Virus record (IMG/VR): IMGVR_UViG_3300044624_004040 | Location: 1-35,176 of that record | Origin: a virus | Reading direction: 5' to 3' (one strand) | Length of the DNA: 35,176 bases | In this document: positions 7,456 through 14,090 of the stretch, in pieces | Position numbering within the stretch: the first letter of the stretch is position 1 | How the letters are laid out: each line of letters opens with the position of its first letter | Made by a program: the position numbers and the translations under genes | Notes under the pieces: model-generated | Told to the model about the DNA's origin: nothing | The model's database searches: none | The model's input: the letters and a program-made list of their open reading frames with translations, nothing else

Positions 7456-8829
7456 ATGAAAATCGAACTTTGGTCGCTCGATCGCATTCGTCCGTATCCG
7501 AACAATCCCCGCATCAACGATGACGCTGTCGATGCCGTGGCTGCATCGATCCGTGAGTTTGGTGTTCGCCAAGCGATCGTTGTCGACACCGAAGGGGTAA
7601 TCATCTGCGGGCACACCCGCTTCAAAGCTGCTCAGAAGCTTGGGCTCGACAAGCTCCCCGTCCACGTTGCCAAAGACCTCACTTCTGAGCAGATCAAGGC
7701 ATATCGGATCGCCGACAACAAGACAGCCGAACTGGCCGATTGGAATTACGATCTGCTTCCGATCGAACTGGGGGACCTGCAAACCAACGGCTTCGATCTG
7801 TCTCTCCTTGGTTTCGACGAAGATGAATTGCTCAAGCTCCTCAAGACCGAGGTCGAAGAAGGTCTTACCGATCCTGACGACGTGCCGGCACCACCCGATG
7901 CCGCAGTGACGCAACCTGGTGATCTCTGGATCTTGGGCAACCACCGATTGCTCTGCGGTGACTCATCGAAACCCGAGGATCTCGATCGATTGCTCGGTGG
8001 CAAAACGATCCAATTGGTCAACACAGATCCGCCCTACAACGTGAAGGTGGAACCCCGATCGAACAACGCGATCGCAGCGGGTTTGTCATCGTTTTCCAAC
8101 GACAGCGCCTCGCAGAAACTCAAAGGGGGACAAGGCAACGCGGCATCGTTTGGGGTCGACCACGAGACCGGGAAACCCAAGCATCCACCGACGCACAAGA
8201 AGCTCCGAGCCAAGGATCGCCCCCTGGCCAACGACTTCGTGAGCGACGATGAGTTCGATCGATTGCTCGATGCCTGGTTTGGAAACATCGCTCGGGTGCT
8301 CGACCCAGGTCGTGGTTTCTACATCTGGGGTGGGTATGCCAACTGCGGCAACTATCCCCCGTTCCTCAAGAAGCATGGTCTGTATTTCAGCCAAGCAATC
8401 ATCTGGGACAAGATGCATCCAGTGCTGACCCGCAAAGACTACATGGGCGCGCACGAGTGGTGTTTTTACGGTTGGTTGGAAGGGGCGGCCCACGTGTACC
8501 TCGGGCCCAACAACGCTACCGACCTGTGGCAGATCAAGAAGGTCAATCCGCAGTCGATGGTCCACCTGACTGAGAAGCCCGTCGAGCTTGCGGTCCGCGC
8601 GATGCAGTACTCGTCACGCCCCGGGGAGAACGTCCTCGATCTGTTTGGTGGGAGCGGATCTACCTTGATTGCTGCCGAGCAGACAGGTCGTAATGCGTTC
8701 TTGATGGAACTCGATCCGCTGTATGCCGATGTCATCGTGGATCGATACCAACGGTTCACAGGCAAGCCCGCAGTGCTGGAACGGACGGGCACGTCACCGA
8801 TTCCGATGCGTGCTACGGATGCCAAGTAG
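7456..8829 (+). CDS. ParB-like domain / N6-adenine DNA methyltransferase fusion
   Basis: A 457-residue protein with an N-terminal ParB/sulfiredoxin-like domain, seen as VKPYxxNPR-like RIRPYPNNPR, VVDTEGVIICGHTRFKAA and RIADNKTAELADWN. A beta-class amino-methyltransferase follows. Its catalytic motif IV is DPPYN at 191-195 and its SAM-binding motif I is FGGSGS at 397-402, in the IV-then-I order. DPPY favours N6-adenine over N4-cytosine. Such fusions are common in phages and prophages and modify phage or host DNA, usually without a partner restriction enzyme; none is seen here. The start is ATG 7456 with GGAAAGG (7442-7448) 7 bp upstream; ATG 7450 is too close to it. It converges on the leftward genes with a 2-bp gap. 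Confidence 0.9.
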   Translation: MKIELWSLDRIRPYPNNPRINDDAVDAVAASIREFGVRQAIVVDTEGVIICGHTRFKAAQKLGLDKLPVHVAKDLTSEQIKAYRIADNKTAELADWNYDLLPIELGDLQTNGFDLSLLGFDEDELLKLLKTEVEEGLTDPDDVPAPPDAAVTQPGDLWILGNHRLLCGDSSKPEDLDRLLGGKTIQLVNTDPPYNVKVEPRSNNAIAAGLSSFSNDSASQKLKGGQGNAASFGVDHETGKPKHPPTHKKLRAKDRPLANDFVSDDEFDRLLDAWFGNIARVLDPGRGFYIWGGYANCGNYPPFLKKHGLYFSQAIIWDKMHPVLTRKDYMGAHEWCFYGWLEGAAHVYLGPNNATDLWQIKKVNPQSMVHLTEKPVELAVRAMQYSSRPGENVLDLFGGSGSTLIAAEQTGRNAFLMELDPLYADVIVDRYQRFTGKPAVLERTGTSPIPMRATDAK

Positions 8830-8831
8830 CA

Positions 8832-9152
8832 TCACAGCTTGTGGCACCTCCAATGCCCGTCTTCGAAGACGTAGAGATAGTTCGCATCGCAATCGCGAGC
8901 GAACTTCATAAGCGACCCACGGTCGAGCAGAAGCTTTGGGGGACGTGCCCGAGAAAAACACTCGGGCTCCCCATCGCTCGCATTCAAACATCGCAACTCT
9001 CCCCCGGCGATAAGCGCCGAAACTTTCTCGATGGAGTTATGCCGTTGGTTGAGAATCACCCCAGCATGTTCCGGGTAGCCATCGAAGTGCAGGTAGGCAG
9101 CATGGTAGCTCCCATCGTTGTCTGCATAAGCAATCGTTGCTCGTGTCGCCAT
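8832..9152 (-). CDS. Conserved phage-type hypothetical protein (MATRATIAY family)
   Basis: A 106-residue protein beginning MATRATIAYADNDGSYHAAY and continuing YLHFDGYPEHAG. This start is shared by small phage and plasmid proteins of unknown function. An exact AGGAGG lies 8 bp before the start codon, which makes the start secure. There is no signal peptide or membrane segment, and three of its four cysteines are scattered, without a metal motif. It is the last gene of the leftward unit headed by element R1 and ends 2 bp from the methyltransferase stop. Confidence 0.8.
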   Translation of the reverse strand: MATRATIAYADNDGSYHAAYLHFDGYPEHAGVILNQRHNSIEKVSALIAGGELRCLNASDGEPECFSRARPPKLLLDRGSLMKFARDCDANYLYVFEDGHWRCHKL

Positions 9153-9164
9153 GGTTTGGTCCTC

Positions 9165-9383
9165 CTAGGATTGAATGTTTGCGGTGGTAAGGATCTCAAT
9201 CACATCGTCGGGCATCGAAAGCATCAGTTGCCGACCGTTGTCCCAATCGATTTCGATCTGTGTCCAACCATGGTGTGGGTGGATCGCGCGAACGGTACCA
9301 AGCGATCCTGCGGGAATCGGATCTGGATCTTCGGGCATGTGAATCAATCGGATCCGATCTCCGACTGCGGGTATTGCGGTCAT
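9165..9383 (-). CDS. DUF4314 family protein
   Basis: A 72-residue protein whose whole length matches the DUF4314 pattern: GDRIRLIHMPEDPDPIPAGS near the N-terminus, then GTVRAI, and IEIDWDNGRQLML toward the C-terminus. The fold is probably a small SH3-like beta barrel. The biochemical role is unknown. AAGGAAAG lies about 6 bp before the start. It sits 12 bp upstream of the next leftward gene and 18 bp downstream of the previous one, inside the R1 unit. Confidence 0.82.
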   Translation of the reverse strand: MTAIPAVGDRIRLIHMPEDPDPIPAGSLGTVRAIHPHHGWTQIEIDWDNGRQLMLSMPDDVIEILTTANIQS

Positions 9384-9401
9384 CGTTGGCTTTCCTTGCG
9401 T

Positions 9402-9653
9402 TTAGAGAATCTTGCCAAGCATGCTGTTACGCATCGCGTCGAGTGCTTCGCAGGCGTAGAGGTGTTCGGTCAAAAGCGGGCCGGCCGTCTGTGGTTGCTG
9501 TGCGTCGGCGATCTCCAGCGCGTCGGCCAAGGTGCGAAGACCCTCGATCGCCTTGTAGTAGGCTTCGCGGATCTCTTGGGCTTGGTGTGGATCCATCGTG
9601 CGGAAGGCGTCGCGGAGAATCTTTTCGTTTGCTTTTTTGTCTGCGGTGGTCAT
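9402..9653 (-). CDS. Hypothetical helical protein
   Basis: An 83-residue, mostly helical and charged protein (MTTADKKANEKILRDAF...). It has no recognisable catalytic or metal-binding motif. AAGGAACA lies 5 bp before its ATG, and the gene is spaced normally within the R1 unit. It could be a small regulatory or scaffolding protein; nothing in the sequence decides this. Confidence 0.65.
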   Translation of the reverse strand: MTTADKKANEKILRDAFRTMDPHQAQEIREAYYKAIEGLRTLADALEIADAQQPQTAGPLLTEHLYACEALDAMRNSMLGKIL

Positions 9654-9692
9654 GGTCGTGTTCCTTGTCGTGGTTGTCAGGGTTGTTGGCGG

Positions 9693-9986
9693 CTATTGGT
9701 TCTTGAGCAGGTATTGCAGCAGCTTCTGTTGTTCGTAGAGCTTGTTGAGTTCGGCCTTGGCTTCTTTGGCTTCGCGAAGATCTCCGTCGGCAAAATCCGT
9801 CCAGCTCAGGCTGCAGGGCTCGTCGTTCATCATCGCGGTTGCATCTTCTACGGCTCGTTGGGCTCGCCAAAGCATTTGTTCGGCGGCCTTGGCAACCCGC
9901 TTCTTGGCATCTGGAATCATCCAATCGAGCCGTTGCAGTTGGTTCTGGATCGCGTGGGCGGTTGGGTTGGTGGTCGTGTCGTTCAT
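9693..9986 (-). CDS. Hypothetical coiled-coil protein, first gene of the R1 unit
   Basis: A 97-residue protein, Lys/Glu/Ala-rich, with a C-terminal segment (AKEAKAELNKLYEQQKLL) likely to form a coiled coil. The start was set at the ATG ending at 9986, where GGAG lies 8 bp upstream. The frame stays open to 10136, but that extension translates the repeated upstream element R1 and is not believed. No family is recognised. Confidence 0.65.
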   Translation of the reverse strand: MNDTTTNPTAHAIQNQLQRLDWMIPDAKKRVAKAAEQMLWRAQRAVEDATAMMNDEPCSLSWTDFADGDLREAKEAKAELNKLYEQQKLLQYLLKNQ

Positions 9987-10018
9987 CGTCGCTTCTCCGT
10001 GTTTGCGTTGGGGTTTTT

Positions 10019-10143
10019 GTTTGGCGTTACGACACAGTTCCCATGCTTTGGGAAGAACATCAAGCCGATGTGGAAAGTAATGTTTCGGAATCTGCAAGAA
10101 TGTTTTCGAGCCCCACAAACGCCACCGCTTGGCCACCGTTGCG
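10019..10143 (-). promoter_or_regulatory. R1: copy 1 of the repeated upstream element
   Basis: This lies upstream of the leftward unit 9986-8832. It shares with R3 the exact 12-mer CATCAAGCCGAT (10058-10069) and with R4 the 11-mer ACAAACGCCAC (10115-10125). It shares the GGCGTTA...ACACA block with R2. The ACACA block lies about 45 bp before the start codon. It is probably a promoter plus 5' leader. The rest of the gap to 10232 holds a further GC-rich stretch without a gene. Confidence 0.65.
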
Positions 10144-10232
10144 TCGCATTCCGCGTTGGCATAACTAGGCCATCCGACGACAAAACGCCCACACGTGCCA
10201 AACGTGGGGCGCTGGTTGGAAGTAAGGCACGG

Positions 10233-10472
10233 TTAGCGCCGGAGCCAATTCCGAATCGTCTTGAGTTCAAACCGATCGAAACCCGATACGGCATAGTCCT
10301 GGCCGTTGTGTCCTCGGGCGATCAAACGGTCCCCACGGCGCTCGACGTACTCGACCGTGGTGTCGAGCGATGGGTCGTCCTCGGATTGGACTTGGTACGA
10401 ATAGTCGCGTTCGGGATACGCTCGCTGGCCATCGGCCAAGTCGGTGACCAAATGGATTTGTCCGATGTGCAT
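10233..10472 (-). CDS. Hypothetical protein
   Basis: A 79-residue protein (MHIGQIHLVTDLADGQRAYP...) with an alternating beta-strand pattern and a GHNGQDYAVSGFDRFEL segment. No motif is recognised. The ATG at 10472 begins 1 nt after the previous stop, with GGGGAA nearby. A longer version from ATG 10487 would overlap the previous gene by 14 bp. It is the last gene of the R2 unit. Confidence 0.62.
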   Translation of the reverse strand: MHIGQIHLVTDLADGQRAYPERDYSYQVQSEDDPSLDTTVEYVERRGDRLIARGHNGQDYAVSGFDRFELKTIRNWLRR

Positions 10473-10473
10473 G

Positions 10474-10662
10474 TCAGTTCCCCGCATGGGATTCGTGTTG
10501 GATTGGTAAAGGGGGATCAAGCTCTTCGGCGATCAAGAGAAAGATCTCGGAGAGTTGGTTGGCATCGATCGAATCGACCTTGCCCGTTTGAAAAGCCTCT
10601 TCGAGTCGCAGAGCGACCTTTCGCATCGCGTCTGCGACTCGGTAGTTGGGATCCGAGTTCAC
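10474..10662 (-). CDS. Hypothetical small helical protein
   Basis: A 62-residue protein with a helical middle (AMRKVALRLEEAFQTGK) and a leucine-rich segment near the end. The start is a GTG overlapping the upstream TGA as GTGA, with GAGGTGG a few bases upstream. It is the only gene of the leftward cassette in a different reading frame. Function unknown. Confidence 0.6.
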   Translation of the reverse strand: MNSDPNYRVADAMRKVALRLEEAFQTGKVDSIDANQLSEIFLLIAEELDPPLPIQHESHAGN

Positions 10663-11204
10663 TGGGCCACCTCGGCGTTGGCGCTAGCGGCTACGAATCG
10701 GCCCCGCTCGGTCTTTACGAATCGCGAGGTCTCGCCCTTGGCAAGCTCTCGGAGGATCGCGCTGTAGAGAGTCGCATGGGGTGTCTTGCCACCAGGGCTT
10801 GTCCAGTACCCCTTGCTGGTCATCGCCTCGATCATCTGCTGGACGTTGAGCGGCTCGGTTGCCTCACACAAAACCTTGTGGGCGGCAGCCAAGGCACTCA
10901 TTCGCTTCGGTTGATCTCCGTCGGCCTTCTTAGCGACTCGCTTGGGTTTGATCGGAACTACGTCGGCGGCTGTATCGACCGGTTCTGCGTTGACCGTTTC
11001 GCTTTGCGTTTTCGCAGCCGTCTTGCTTTTGCCAACCTCGCCCTGCAATCGCTGAGCGCTTTTGACGTGGATCTTCTTGCCGGTTGCGAGGTTCGTTGCG
11101 TTCCAACCACCGCTGGCTTTCTCGCTATCGATCTGAACCTCGACCTTCTTGCCGGTGACGTTCGCATAGTACTTGCCACCGATCTTGACCTCTGCCTTCT
11201 TCAT
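10659..11204 (-). CDS. HARE-HTH winged-helix protein
   Basis: A 181-residue, two-part protein. Residues 1-55 form a small beta-rich domain (KIGGKYYANVTGKKVEVQID) followed by a low-complexity linker rich in Ala, Lys and Thr. Residues 102-174 match the HARE-HTH (HB1/ASXL/restriction endonuclease) winged helix: MSALAAAHKVLCEA, then MIEAMTSKGYW, then TLYSAILREL and RGRF. HARE-HTH domains occur in ASXL proteins, RNA polymerase delta subunits and restriction-related proteins, and are thought to bind nucleic acid. The start is at 11204 with GGGAGA 7 bp upstream; an ATG at 11243 has no comparable site. It is a candidate regulator of the cassette. Confidence 0.8.
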   Translation of the reverse strand: MKKAEVKIGGKYYANVTGKKVEVQIDSEKASGGWNATNLATGKKIHVKSAQRLQGEVGKSKTAAKTQSETVNAEPVDTAADVVPIKPKRVAKKADGDQPKRMSALAAAHKVLCEATEPLNVQQMIEAMTSKGYWTSPGGKTPHATLYSAILRELAKGETSRFVKTERGRFVAASANAEVAQ

Positions 11205-11294
11205 TCGCCTGTCTCCCGTATTGGAACCGTGGTTAGCTGCCATCGTCAGGCCGCTCGCACAACCGAGCGACGATCCCGCGTGCGGGATTTCGGC

Positions 11295-11621
11295 TTACGA
11301 TCCCCAAACCAAGTCGGCCAACCCGCATCCGAGGAAATCAACCACCACCTGGATCTCGGTGGTCGCGGCCGGTACGTCCAACCCGCGGTCAAAGTTGAAA
11401 AGCGTCTTCTTGGTCTTGATCTCTTGGATCCAAAGCTTCGAGATCTTGGTGCGTCCGAGTTCGTACTCTTCGCTCTCGGCGTGTTCGGCAAAAACCAAGG
11501 CTTCGAATCGAACCGTATCGTTGATCGTGCCTCGGACCCAAGCGCCACCGCAGGAGGTTCGCTTTTCGATCTTGGTGATCTTCAGGTCGAGGTCTGTTAC
11601 GTCGATCTTGTTGTTGGCCAT
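11295..11621 (-). CDS. Conserved hypothetical protein, first gene of the R2 unit
   Basis: A 108-residue soluble protein with beta-strand-rich segments ISKLWIQEI and FNFDRGLDVP and a C-terminal VVVDFLGCGLADLVW. The pattern recurs in phage-type small proteins, but I cannot name the family with confidence. CGGAGA lies 8 bp before the ATG, in a leader nearly identical to those of the genes starting at 9986, 12071 and 13232. It heads the unit 11621-10233, which also makes the HARE-HTH protein. Confidence 0.7.
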   Translation of the reverse strand: MANNKIDVTDLDLKITKIEKRTSCGGAWVRGTINDTVRFEALVFAEHAESEEYELGRTKISKLWIQEIKTKKTLFNFDRGLDVPAATTEIQVVVDFLGCGLADLVWGS

Positions 11622-11655
11622 CTTTGTTTCTCCGTGTTGGAAAGGGTGGTGCTTC

Positions 11656-11760
11656 GTTTGGCGTTAACACACATGAGCCATGCGGTTTGCAACACAGCAA
11701 GCAGGATTCGCATTCATTTCCAAAAATGTTTTCATGTTTCCCAAACATGCAAAAAAGCCC
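11656..11760 (-). promoter_or_regulatory. R2: copy 2 of the repeated upstream element
   Basis: This lies upstream of the unit 11621-10233. It carries GAGCCATGCGG (11675-11685), identical in R3, and TGCGGTTTG-AACACA, which matches R4 with one mismatch. The GGCGTTA-ACACA block is about 47 bp before the start codon. It lacks a clear CATCAAGCCGAT core and has an AT-rich upstream half with repeated ACATG. It is probably a promoter or leader. Confidence 0.62.
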
Positions 11761-11798
11761 GCCCATTTCTGGGCAAGCTTCGCGAAACATGCACATGT

Positions 11799-12071
11799 TT
11801 AGTTGTTGCCGGCGACGTCCCAAGCTCGCTTGGTTCCGTACCCGAGCTGCTGGCCTTCGACGATGTAGAGAACCGAATCTTCGGTCGCATCGTCGTCATC
11901 ATCCCCATCCTCGTCGTCCTCATCGAAGTCGTTGATCTCGGCCCCCGATGCCAAACCGCAGATGGTGTTTTCGAATGGCCAATTCTGCTGGGTCATCAAG
12001 CGAACCTCAGCGTCACCACCGATCTCGTCGCGGTAGTCTTCGAGGCGTGCAATCAATTCGTCGATCGTCAT
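11799..12071 (-). CDS. Small acidic phage-type protein (MTIDELI family)
   Basis: A 90-residue protein starting MTIDELIARLEDYRDEIGGD, with EVRLMTQQNWPFE in the middle, a run of Asp/Glu (residues about 48-63), and an end VLYIVEGQQLGYGTKRAW. Both conserved segments recur in small phage and planctomycete proteins of unknown function. The long acidic stretch could mimic DNA or dock to a basic partner; this is inference. CGGGAGA lies 7 bp upstream of the start. It appears to be a one-gene unit headed by R3. Confidence 0.78.
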   Translation of the reverse strand: MTIDELIARLEDYRDEIGGDAEVRLMTQQNWPFENTICGLASGAEINDFDEDDEDGDDDDDATEDSVLYIVEGQQLGYGTKRAWDVAGNN

Positions 12072-12102
12072 GTTTGTTTCTCCCGTCTGTTTGAAAATGG
12101 AT

Positions 12103-12225
12103 GTTCAACGAACGTCCCAACACAGGAGCCATGCGGATGGAAAAGCATCAAGCCGATTACCGAAGCATTCAGCGGCAATTGCCGAGATTGTTTTGCATCG
12201 CACCAAACCAACGACGTTCGCACCG
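12103..12225 (-). promoter_or_regulatory. R3: copy 3 of the repeated upstream element
   Basis: This lies upstream of the acidic-protein gene. CATCAAGCCGAT (12146-12157) is identical to R1, and GAGCCATGCGG (12126-12136) is identical to R2. The CACA block is about 48 bp before the start codon. The remaining 12226-12374 has no supportable gene. It contains a GC-rich CCGC...GCGG pairing just after the amidoligase stop that might act as a weak terminator. Confidence 0.65.
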
Positions 12226-12374
12226 GTCGCTATGCATTGCATGCGTGGGGGATTACTAAGCGATATCCGAGAAAGGCGTTTTGTGGGGCACTGTCGCGAC
12301 CGGTTCCCATGAATCGTTCCAGTAATGGACAACACCGCCCAGGGTCGGGCAGCGGGGTCTATGGCTGGTCGGCT

Positions 12375-13232
12375 CTAGGCAGCTTGGTCGTACTTCTTGG
12401 CCATCTCGAGGAGTTTGTTCTTGATCGTCTTCCATTCGCGGTTGGTCTCGCCGGTGATCTCGCCGAAGATCTTGTTGCGAAGCTCACCCTTGTACCAACC
12501 TTTGGTCCAACCCAATCGGTAGAAGAGGCGGTTGAGTTCTGTCTCGCCGAACCCGGCTCCGGGTCGATCCCAGCAGCTCTTGGTTCCATCTTTCTTGGTG
12601 TAGTCCCAATCCGCGCATCGTTTGGTATTCATCGCCAGCTCTGCCAACCCCAGGACCATCATCAGGTATCCGACCACTTTGGTCTTGTTGAGCGTTCCGG
12701 CGAAGGCCCGGAATTCGATTCGGTTCTTGCCTGCTGCAAGGTGCGTAAGGTTCAGCAGGTGGTAGCGATCCGCTTCGCATCGGTTCTTAGCGGCATCCTT
12801 GTCCCCGTATTGTTTGATCCGTTTGGTGTAGACCGTTTGTTCGCGTCGTCGGCTGCCGGTGCTTGCGAAGATCGCTTTCTCATGGTTGCCGACCAGGGAA
12901 ATCAATCTGGCCAAGGCGGCTGCGTCGCCGTTCCATTCGATCGTTATGTGCAGCCCGCAGCTTGCGTTGACCCGTGCTCCGTGTTCGTTGATCTTGTCGA
13001 TCGCGTCTTCGATTTGTTTGAGGCCTTCGTATCCCTTGAGCTTGGGGCTTACGAATTCGCATCCCTTGCGGTTGGGTGCCTCTGGTTTGATGCTCGCGTC
13101 GCGTTCTGCTCGCCATCCGGTGGGGAGCCAAGGTACTTGGTATCCGTGGTGGTATGGTCCGATCGGTGTGGTGTCGCTGTTTGGCAGGGTGGTCTCGAAT
13201 TCGATTCCGAAAGCGATCTCGTTAGCGTTCAT
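12375..13232 (-). CDS. Amidoligase family protein
   Basis: A 285-residue protein with the signature set of the putative amidoligase (COOH-NH2 ligase, glutamine-synthetase-like fold) family. It has FGIEFETTLP at the N-terminus (G9-E13), D45ASIK followed by CEFVSP (58-63), CGLHITIEW (92-100) and NRIEFRAFAGTLN (170-182). These enzymes are predicted to use ATP to form amide bonds, perhaps on peptides, cell wall or small molecules, and are found in phages. The start at 13232 has CGGAGA 7 bp upstream; an upstream ATG at 13301 would translate part of R4. Substrate unknown. The downstream neighbour is the small acidic protein. Confidence 0.85.
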   Translation of the reverse strand: MNANEIAFGIEFETTLPNSDTTPIGPYHHGYQVPWLPTGWRAERDASIKPEAPNRKGCEFVSPKLKGYEGLKQIEDAIDKINEHGARVNASCGLHITIEWNGDAAALARLISLVGNHEKAIFASTGSRRREQTVYTKRIKQYGDKDAAKNRCEADRYHLLNLTHLAAGKNRIEFRAFAGTLNKTKVVGYLMMVLGLAELAMNTKRCADWDYTKKDGTKSCWDRPGAGFGETELNRLFYRLGWTKGWYKGELRNKIFGEITGETNREWKTIKNKLLEMAKKYDQAA

Positions 13233-13282
13233 CTTTGTCTCTCCGTTTGGGTTGGGTGGGTCGGTCGTTTGCAATCGCCATT

Positions 13283-13410
13283 GCGTTTGCGTGTGACACA
13301 TTCAGCCCTGCGGTTTGAAACACATCCAGCCGATAAAGCATGTTTTTCCCAGTCTTTTTGCATGTTTTCCGGTATCCCAACAAACGCCACGGTTGGCGAC
13401 GTGTGGGGTT
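13283..13410 (-). promoter_or_regulatory. R4: copy 4 of the repeated upstream element
   Basis: This lies in the divergent gap between the amidoligase and the rightward gene at 13508. CATCCAGCCGAT (13323-13334) differs from the R1/R3 core at one base, and ACAAACGCCAC (13380-13390) is identical to R1. The GACACA block is about 63 bp before the amidoligase start. The rest of the gap (13411-13507) should hold the rightward promoter; no clear box stands out. Confidence 0.65.
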
Positions 13411-13507
13411 CAAAACGCATGTGCCCAAGGGGCCGAACATCGAAACAAGTCGCGCCGGTGGGGCCCGTGTTGGCCACGGTGCGAAACCTTTATGAAGGGA
13501 GCCTGGC

Positions 13508-13714
13508 ATGAGCAGCGGAAAGAGTCCGATCGACCCGAATCGACTTTCTGTCGAACAAGCGGCAAAACTCCTCTCGGCAGCAGCCAAGATTCGCATTCCT
13601 GAACAGCAGATCGCAGATGACCTTGCCTCCGGTGCGCCCCAAAACAAGGACGGAACGATCAGCCTCGTAGCCTATGCAGCCTGGATGCTCAAGGAGATGT
13701 CTCGTGGCGAGTGA
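13508..13714 (+). CDS. Small phage-type protein
   Basis: A 68-residue protein with helical segments LSVEQAAKLLSAAAKI and LVAYAAWMLKEM and no metal site. GAAGGGAG (13493-13500) lies 7 bp upstream of the ATG. Its end overlaps the next start by 11 bp, so the pair is coupled. Such paired small proteins are familiar in phage-like regions before packaging genes, but no packaging gene follows here. Function unknown. Confidence 0.68.
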   Translation: MSSGKSPIDPNRLSVEQAAKLLSAAAKIRIPEQQIADDLASGAPQNKDGTISLVAYAAWMLKEMSRGE

Positions 13715-14063
13715 TCCAAGGAAGCTCAAACCGAGCGAGCTATGTCGGCTGCTCAACTCAACACCGCTTGGCGAAGTCCTCTCCGATCGACAGCTCCATC
13801 GTCACCGGATGCGAGCTGGTAATCGCATCGGCGATGGCAAGCACGTCGATCTGCTTCGTTACATCGCGTACGCGAACGTGTTTGTGTTACGTGTGTATAT
13901 GGGTGAAAGAGAGAGAGTGTGTATATATAACTATTTTTCTGCGAGCTACCGTGAAAGAAGAAAGAAGTTTTGGCCAACAAATTTGCTGGTTATTCTGAAA
14001 CTTCGTTCTCTTTTTTCACCTCATTTTAGCCGTTTAGCGAGCCCATCTCCGTTCCCCGTTTGA
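13704..14063 (+). CDS. Phage-type DNA-binding-like protein, probably with a disrupted C-terminus
   Basis: A 119-residue frame starting at GTG 13704, with AAGGAG (13690-13695) 8 bp upstream. Residues 1-56 look like a genuine domain: KLKPSELCRLLNSTPLGEVL, then RQLHRHRMRAG and RIGDGKHVDLLRYIAY. The basic RQLHRHR helix and the GDG turn suggest a small helical nucleic-acid-binding protein. From about residue 60 the sequence becomes low complexity (RVYMGERERVC...) because it translates element B. The most likely reading is that insertion or recombination at the repeat replaced the original 3' end. Whether the product is functional is unknown. Confidence 0.55.
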   Translation: MASDPRKLKPSELCRLLNSTPLGEVLSDRQLHRHRMRAGNRIGDGKHVDLLRYIAYANVFVLRVYMGERERVCIYNYFSASYRERRKKFWPTNLLVILKLRSLFSPHFSRLASPSPFPV

Positions 14064-14090
14064 TGGTGGTTTTGAGGGATGCCTTTCACC
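13902..14090 (+). repeat. Element B: 189-bp inverted copy of element A
   Basis: GGTGAAAGAGAGA (13902-13914) is followed by a 36-nt AT-rich spacer. Then come hairpin arms GTGAAAGAAGAAAGAAG (13951-13967, extending to 13971) and AAACTTC...TTTCACC (13998-14020) around a 26-nt loop (13972-13997), a 63-nt gap, and a last TTTCACC (14084-14090). The layout matches element A on the opposite strand. The first part overlaps the tail of the gene at 13704. Confidence 0.72.

Noticed and set aside
9987-10136. N-terminal extension of the gene starting at 9986
   Set aside because: The extension translates element R1, whose translations in other frames at R3 and R4 look alike only because the DNA is repeated. 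The internal ATG has a proper ribosome binding site.
8841-13511. A 1,556-codon open frame on the plus strand
   Set aside because: It is antisense to ten leftward genes that have ribosome binding sites and recognisable domains (DUF4314, HARE-HTH, amidoligase). Its translation shows no domain. Its openness is mainly explained by codon avoidance in those genes.
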